From: Plakobranchus ocellatus
Lineage: Eukaryota > Mollusca > Gastropoda > Plakobranchidae
Length of the DNA stretch: 20,256 nt
Assembly: GCA_019648995.1 (NCBI GenBank)
Contig: BLXT01003739.1
Coordinates: 1,248,660-1,268,915, forward strand
Direction: 5' to 3'
Shown here: positions 11,701-17,700 of the stretch, piece by piece
Numbering within the stretch: position 1 is the first letter of the stretch
Layout of the letters: each line of letters opens with the position of its first letter
Translations under genes and position numbers: made by a program
The notes under the pieces: model-generated
What the model saw: only the letters and a program-made list of their open reading frames with translations
Database searches by the model: none
Told to the model about the DNA's origin: nothing

Positions 11701-14700
11701 TTGAAAGAAAATTGACTGCTAAACTTGTACTACTGGCTGTGTGATCAAGTTCAATCACTTTTTTAAGCTCATTATTTTTTTTTTTTTTTTGCTCATGGTT
11801 CTAAAAATATATGTTCATAATTTTTTTCACAATTATTTTTGTGCAACTTAGGCATTTTCCCCATTTTTATCGTTTTATTACTTTCAATAGAATGTTTTGA
11901 CAGCTCTAAATCTTTAAAAATTGTTTAATAGTAAAGAGGACTGTTTGAAAAAGGTGTTATTTAATGTCTAAGGTAATTATTCTTAAAATGATTACCTTGT
12001 AAAAGTGGTTTAGAATCCAATCAATTAATTGCGCTCTTTTGTCGCGCATTTTTCCAAATTTCAAAATCATGTAATTTTTTTATTTGTTGATGGATTTTCT
12101 TTCTGTTTTTTGTGATCTTTATATTTTTGAACATCTTTGCAACAATAAATAATTAAAAATATGATAAATCCTTTTAAAACTTTTGTTTGTGATACCTAGT
12201 TATAATAAGAAATATGATGATGAAAATGGCAATGATGATGGTAATCATATCTGTGAGGTTAATGGAAGTGATGATGATGATGAAGGCACAAATGATGGTG
12301 CTGATATTGAAGACAATGTTGATTGTGGTGGTAAGGATGAAGGTGGTATTGCTGATAGTGATGATGATGAAGGTTGTCATGATGGTGAAAAGGATGATAA
12401 TGGTTATATGTTGTTTTTTATGAAAGTAGGAAGATAATTAATAACAAATTGATAGTTTCATCTTTATCTTACCATCCAAAGCATTTCGTGCAATTCATCA
12501 TTTGTTTCATTGGAGATATATAAGCTTTGATTAATGTATTATCAGACAAACAAGAGTAGGTTCTCACAGTTGACATACAATGAACGCAAATAAGAATCCC
12601 AAAGAATGTAAACAATGTCACAGAAGGACCTGCAAATTCTATTAATAAAATCAAAGCAAGGCCTTGCAAACTGGCCTGCGAGAGTCTTTAAATTTGCTTG
12701 AGACCTTGTTTTGATCTAATTGTATTACGGAGATAAATACAGATAAAATCTGTAACTAAACTGCTATTTTTGCACTGGACTGTTTTCAGCTCACCATGTA
12801 CAAGGAAGGGTAAAACTTTTCAAATATTTTTTTGCAACATTTAAAAAAAACTTAGTAATTCTGTAACAGCTGATTTTTATGTAAAAAAGGTTGATTGAGG
12901 CATTGAGAGCCTCAGAGAGAGCTCATTTGATAAAATAATTGAAGATCAGAAGTCACTGTGCAATTTTCAGAACATGATGAGCTGGGAAGGTTAAACCCCA
13001 AACTAGATATTATATGCCAGGGCATTTTTTTCTTCAGTCAGCAGTACTTTGGCCTTTTTCAAGCAGTCCAACAAACTTTTGAAATGGAAACAATCCTGAC
13101 CAAACTAATGTAATACTCATTCACAGAAATATACTTTTAAAAACAGAAATGGGTTTGTTATTGGCAATGTAAAATTAATTGCTTTTGTATCTTAACTCAT
13201 TCCAGATGTATCTTCCTTGAGTTTACTGTTTACAACCCCTCAGTAGACATGTACACTCAAGTGACTTTAGCGTTTGAAGTGGATCTCAATGGTGGTGTAT
13301 TTGCCTCCAAAACCATCAACACTGCAAATCTGTCTATTACCAAGAGAAGGAACAGATTATGGTTTAACGTTGTGGAGGTGGGTGACCTTTTACATCATTC
13401 GATTTCTTTTTAAATTGAGCATACAATGCATTGAACCCAAAAAGCAATTATTTCTTTGTGAGAGAAAAAAGTTGCGGCTTTGCATTCCAATGCTTGTATC
13501 ATTTTCGATAACTATGTTACTAGTGGAAATTAAAGTAGCACAATGGCACAAGTAGGAACAGTTGTAGTTGTAAATTTAGTAGTTGTAGTAAAAGTAGCAG
13601 CAGCAGCTGTTGCAGTTGTAGTGGTACAGTCGACACTGCTCAAGTTGAAGCTGCTTAAGTCGATTTTCAGTCAGGTCAATCTTTTTACTTGGAACCTCCC
13701 CTTTTGAAGACTTGTTGTGAAGGCCCACCGCATAATTCGATTTTTGTCTAGGTCGATCTTTTACTATTTGGCGTCACCCATTAAAGAACGCTTTTCCTCT
13801 CTCTAATTTATAAAAATGTTTATTACCGCTACACATGCTAACCGATTTATGCGTGTGCGTAATGGTAAATATGCTATTGCTAGCCCTTTACTGTACAATT
13901 CACACTGTTCATTAGCCATCAGTACTACAGTCACAGGACAGGGCCACAGCAGGCAGTTTTATTTTTGTGTGTAAGAGGGAAGGGGAGAGAGGGCGTTGCT
14001 CATCACAGGTTAACACATACCTTCTTAGTATTATGAAAAATTCGTAACAATTACTAAAAATGCATCAGATTACGAAGATACGAAACACCTGATTCATTAC
14101 GAATTTCGCTGTGACACAGGCACAGCAAATTTGTGTTTTTTTCAGTGAAGGAGCCAGAGTTGCTGGAAAGCTTGAAGAGGACTTGTACCCTGAGCATCAC
14201 TTAGAGAAGTGATTGTTCTACCAAATGTAAAGACTACAATGTGTATCATAGCTGTAAATTTTAGTTTACAGACCACATATTTAGAGGGAAAGGTTACTTA
14301 GTGCCAACATAACCAGCTTAAGGGGAAAAAAGAAAAAAACAAGAAAGTCAAAAGTTTCAGTGAGGTTGCATTTTTGCTATTACTAATTTTGGGTATAAAT
14401 TATGAATTTTTTCCTCTTGGTTTACTAAATTGGATGACTCCAACTAGGCAGGTGTGCTAACACTGTCTAGTCTGGAGGCAAGCCTGGCTCTAGATCTATT
14501 CACTCTTATTACATCAGTGATGACCATTGTGTTGCCCTAGGCAGCGTTGGCTGGCTTTTAAACTTCAAAGTGTTTCTCTTTCTCTCTCTCTCTCTTTCTG
14601 TCGCTGCGACTGTGACGATTAAGCATGCCCATCATTTCCAAACAATATGTGTGCGTATGAGTATGGGGAGGGGAGAGAGGGAGGCAGTTGCCAGCTGGCT

Positions 14701-17700
14701 TTGTTGGGATGTGAGCAAAGTAATTGTTGAAAATTTAGACATGTTTGTCTTGGTCTAGTCAATGTTAGTCCCATACAATTTCCCTTTTATCCCTTACAAA
14801 CCCATTACACCTCCTCCCCTTTTCTTGAATTAAAAAGCAAAGACCTTAGGGCCTGGTAAATTTACACTGTAGGCAACACAATACTGGTTCTGATCTAGAT
14901 CGTAGATCCATCAGTCTGTCGATCTACAAACATGTGCACCCCCAGCCTCATTCCATCTTATCTGAGGCTAGAAGTAAATGATAACAGTAACAGAAAGCCA
15001 TCACTTGGGCGTATTATGAACCACATTGAAACATTAGAGATCTACTCCGGAAAACTTAGACAGAGCAAGGCGACCAGAGTAAACGACTTTGCCAATAAAG
15101 AAAAATGCAACATCGAACTTATTTAAGAAATAAAGAAGAAGTACGGTGGCAAACAAAACATAAATAAAACAAAAAGAAACAAAATTCCGACGATAACGAT
15201 AAAACAGAAAGCAGAAGGATGTTTCAGTGAATTTGGTGTATTACTATTTAGACACGAATGAGTAGGATACATTTTCAGAAATCTGGGCACCTTGATGTTA
15301 AGACATGACCAATCACAACATGAGAATGTTGAGAAAGTAAATTAGTTTAGTATACATACAATCAGAGCCTCAAGCGTCCTTTTTAATAGTTTAGTAAAAA
15401 TAAAAATGGATGAACCTGTGAGCGATTTTAATAAAGGAAACTGGGCCTATGCATATACCCCCCCCCCCTCCCAAAATAAAAAAAAAAATAAAAATGTGTG
15501 TAAGTATGAGTGTGTGTGAGAGAGAGTGAAAGAGTGAGTGCATCAATCACAGGAGATAACTGAAAAATCACGTAAGTCGATTGTTTATGTAAGTCGCTCC
15601 TTTTACTTCTGTCCCCTGGAAATCGACTTAAGCAGTGTTGACTGCAGTAGCAGCAGCAACAATATCTGCAACAGTACATTCAAGTTGGTTCCTCACTCAG
15701 GACAAGCAAACAACAGAGGAACCATGAGTTGGGCGCTGAAGATTCCTGGATTACGTGTGTACAGTAATTTTTTTAAAAACAATTTTGCATAATTTTCTAC
15801 AATTATACGAATGTAAAAAAAATCAATTGAATTTTTTTATTTTTTTTTTATTTCTAATGCTACAATCATGAATTTACACATGTACTCATTTTTGCAGTGT
15901 AAGTTCTAGTATCAGGATTAGACTGAGCTGGCATTAAAGTGGCAACACATTGGCTTCGACACAATAGCCTTCACTCTGAAACGTATTCAAAGCAGAACCA
16001 GTTAGTATTTATTTCGTTATCAAATCTAAGGCTGGTACACAGGCTGTTGTATAGAATAAGTCTCTACCAAGTACTCTGTGACACTATATCTAAGGAATGT
16101 TGGCTCAGAAATAAACTTTCTAAACTACTTATAAGGTCCATGCAAGCTTCAAGCAGAACAGCACAGTGTAGTATCTTAAATCTAGAAAACCTATTCAACT
16201 GACTTGATATGTATGTCCATGGTCACTGGTATAAAAATATTATAAGTCAATGATGAAACCATTCACTTAATCTTTGATGTAGAATCTGGTCAGTTATTTT
16301 AATTACCAATTGTTCTTTTTCAGCACACTTTTAAGCCTTCTGAAAATGGAGAAAGAGGCAAACCTTTACATTTTTCCTTTTTTCAGTGCAGTAAGAGAGC
16401 CTTCAGAACATTTATTCCTCCTCAAAATAATTTTTACTATTACTTGCCAATATCTTCAATTCATTCTCCAGATCATTGCAGGGATGTGTGTAACATTGAA
16501 TATGATTGCATCTTTTAGCAATATGATTCGCTACGGAGTGAGAGAATTTTTCAGCAGCTTGTGGAATTGGTTGGAGGTCAGGCTTTTGCATTATTGCTCC
16601 AATGCAATTTTTTATATCTGTGTGTAAACTATTTCATAGGTCTAGAACTAAACATAAAATGATGCCATAAAACATTCACAGAAAGAAAAGCAAAGGGAAA
16701 AACATACTTCCGTGCATAGAGAAATGAATGGAAAAGCTAATTGGGTTCGCTCAGTTTTAAAATACATGAATAGATTTTAATTTTGGGCAAAATCCAGCAG
16801 AAATAGGAATTTAAATCATTGATCGTATGCAATACAAGAGCATTACTTTTAATTTTATGAATATGATACTGATTCTTGCAATGCATTTTTCTTAGATTTC
16901 ACTTGGGGCTAAAAATGAAGAGTCAAATGAAATTAGTTAAAAACGGAACATTGGATGAGAATTCTTTGTTCATAATTCAGGCAATGTATGTGGGCAATCA
17001 AATAAATTTGATGTTTCTTGAACTAAGGTTGCTATATTTTAAAATTTCATAATTTTTTTTCAACCCATCTAATTTGTTCTTAATCTTACTGTTTTGTTCT
17101 TTGTTTTATGTAGCCTTTTTTATTTTGGTTTTAACTCTTTTATAATATAAATATACCAGGTTTTTTTTTTTTAGTAAGAAAAAAGTAAGTGGGTCCCACG
17201 CTTAGTCCAAGTATTGGGGAACCGAAAGTAGGGTCCTGATTGTTCTTGGCATACGGCATTATGAGGTAATTTGCCATTGCTTTCTTCACCCCTTTTACTT
17301 TCGTCGGATCTTAAGAGATCTAGCTACCAATTTTGTGCTGTGTGGCCTCAGAAGAGCAATGAAAAAATGATTTGGCCCAGACTGGGATTTGAGCCTCAGA
17401 CCTCTTACTTGGTAGCCAACTGCCCTACCATATGAGCCACTGTTCCTCTGCTTTTTTTTTTTATCCCTATCCATACGTGTGGGGTAATTTTGTTACCCGA
17501 AGGCTTGTTTTTAACTTTTTACAAATACTTAAAAATGGGAATTTTTCTTTCAGCTTTTAAGGATTTCTCAAAAATTCTATTTGACATATGATTACATAAT
17601 AATTATTGACAGAAAATCAATATTGAACTGACCTGAGGTCATTTCCGAAACCTTCCATTATTTTTTACTGTGTAAAGTATGGGGTAATTTTGTTACCCCC

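Larger units (their letters stand above)
13629..15640. mobile_element. About 2-kb element with pogo/Tigger-like inverted ends
   Basis: The left end, preceded by TA, starts CAGTCGACACTGCTCAAGT. The right end, read on the minus strand, starts CAGTCAACACTGCTTAAGT (16 of 19 identical). Both ends carry further subterminal copies of taagtcga, a feature of Tigger/pogo elements, whose ends resemble CAGTcgacc...taagtcga. The base pair outside the right end is CA in place of a clean TA duplication. No DDE transposase frame was recognised, so the element is non-autonomous or decayed. It fills most of intron 2. Two independent inverted insertions remain a possible alternative. Confidence -1.

Noticed and set aside
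12183-12437. Open frames over the GAT repeat (acidic or Met-rich on plus, Ile/Thr-rich on minus)
   Set aside because: They are translations of a degenerate trinucleotide repeat, open in several frames and on both strands, with no domain or splice context.
15939-16202. 87-codon plus-strand frame in intron 2
   Set aside because: No polycystin similarity; the phase and homology of exons B and C join directly without it.
17370-17455. Functional tRNA gene on the minus strand
   Set aside because: A- and B-box-like sequences are present, but the cloverleaf ends are not preserved, and a long body and A-rich tail follow. A SINE fits better.
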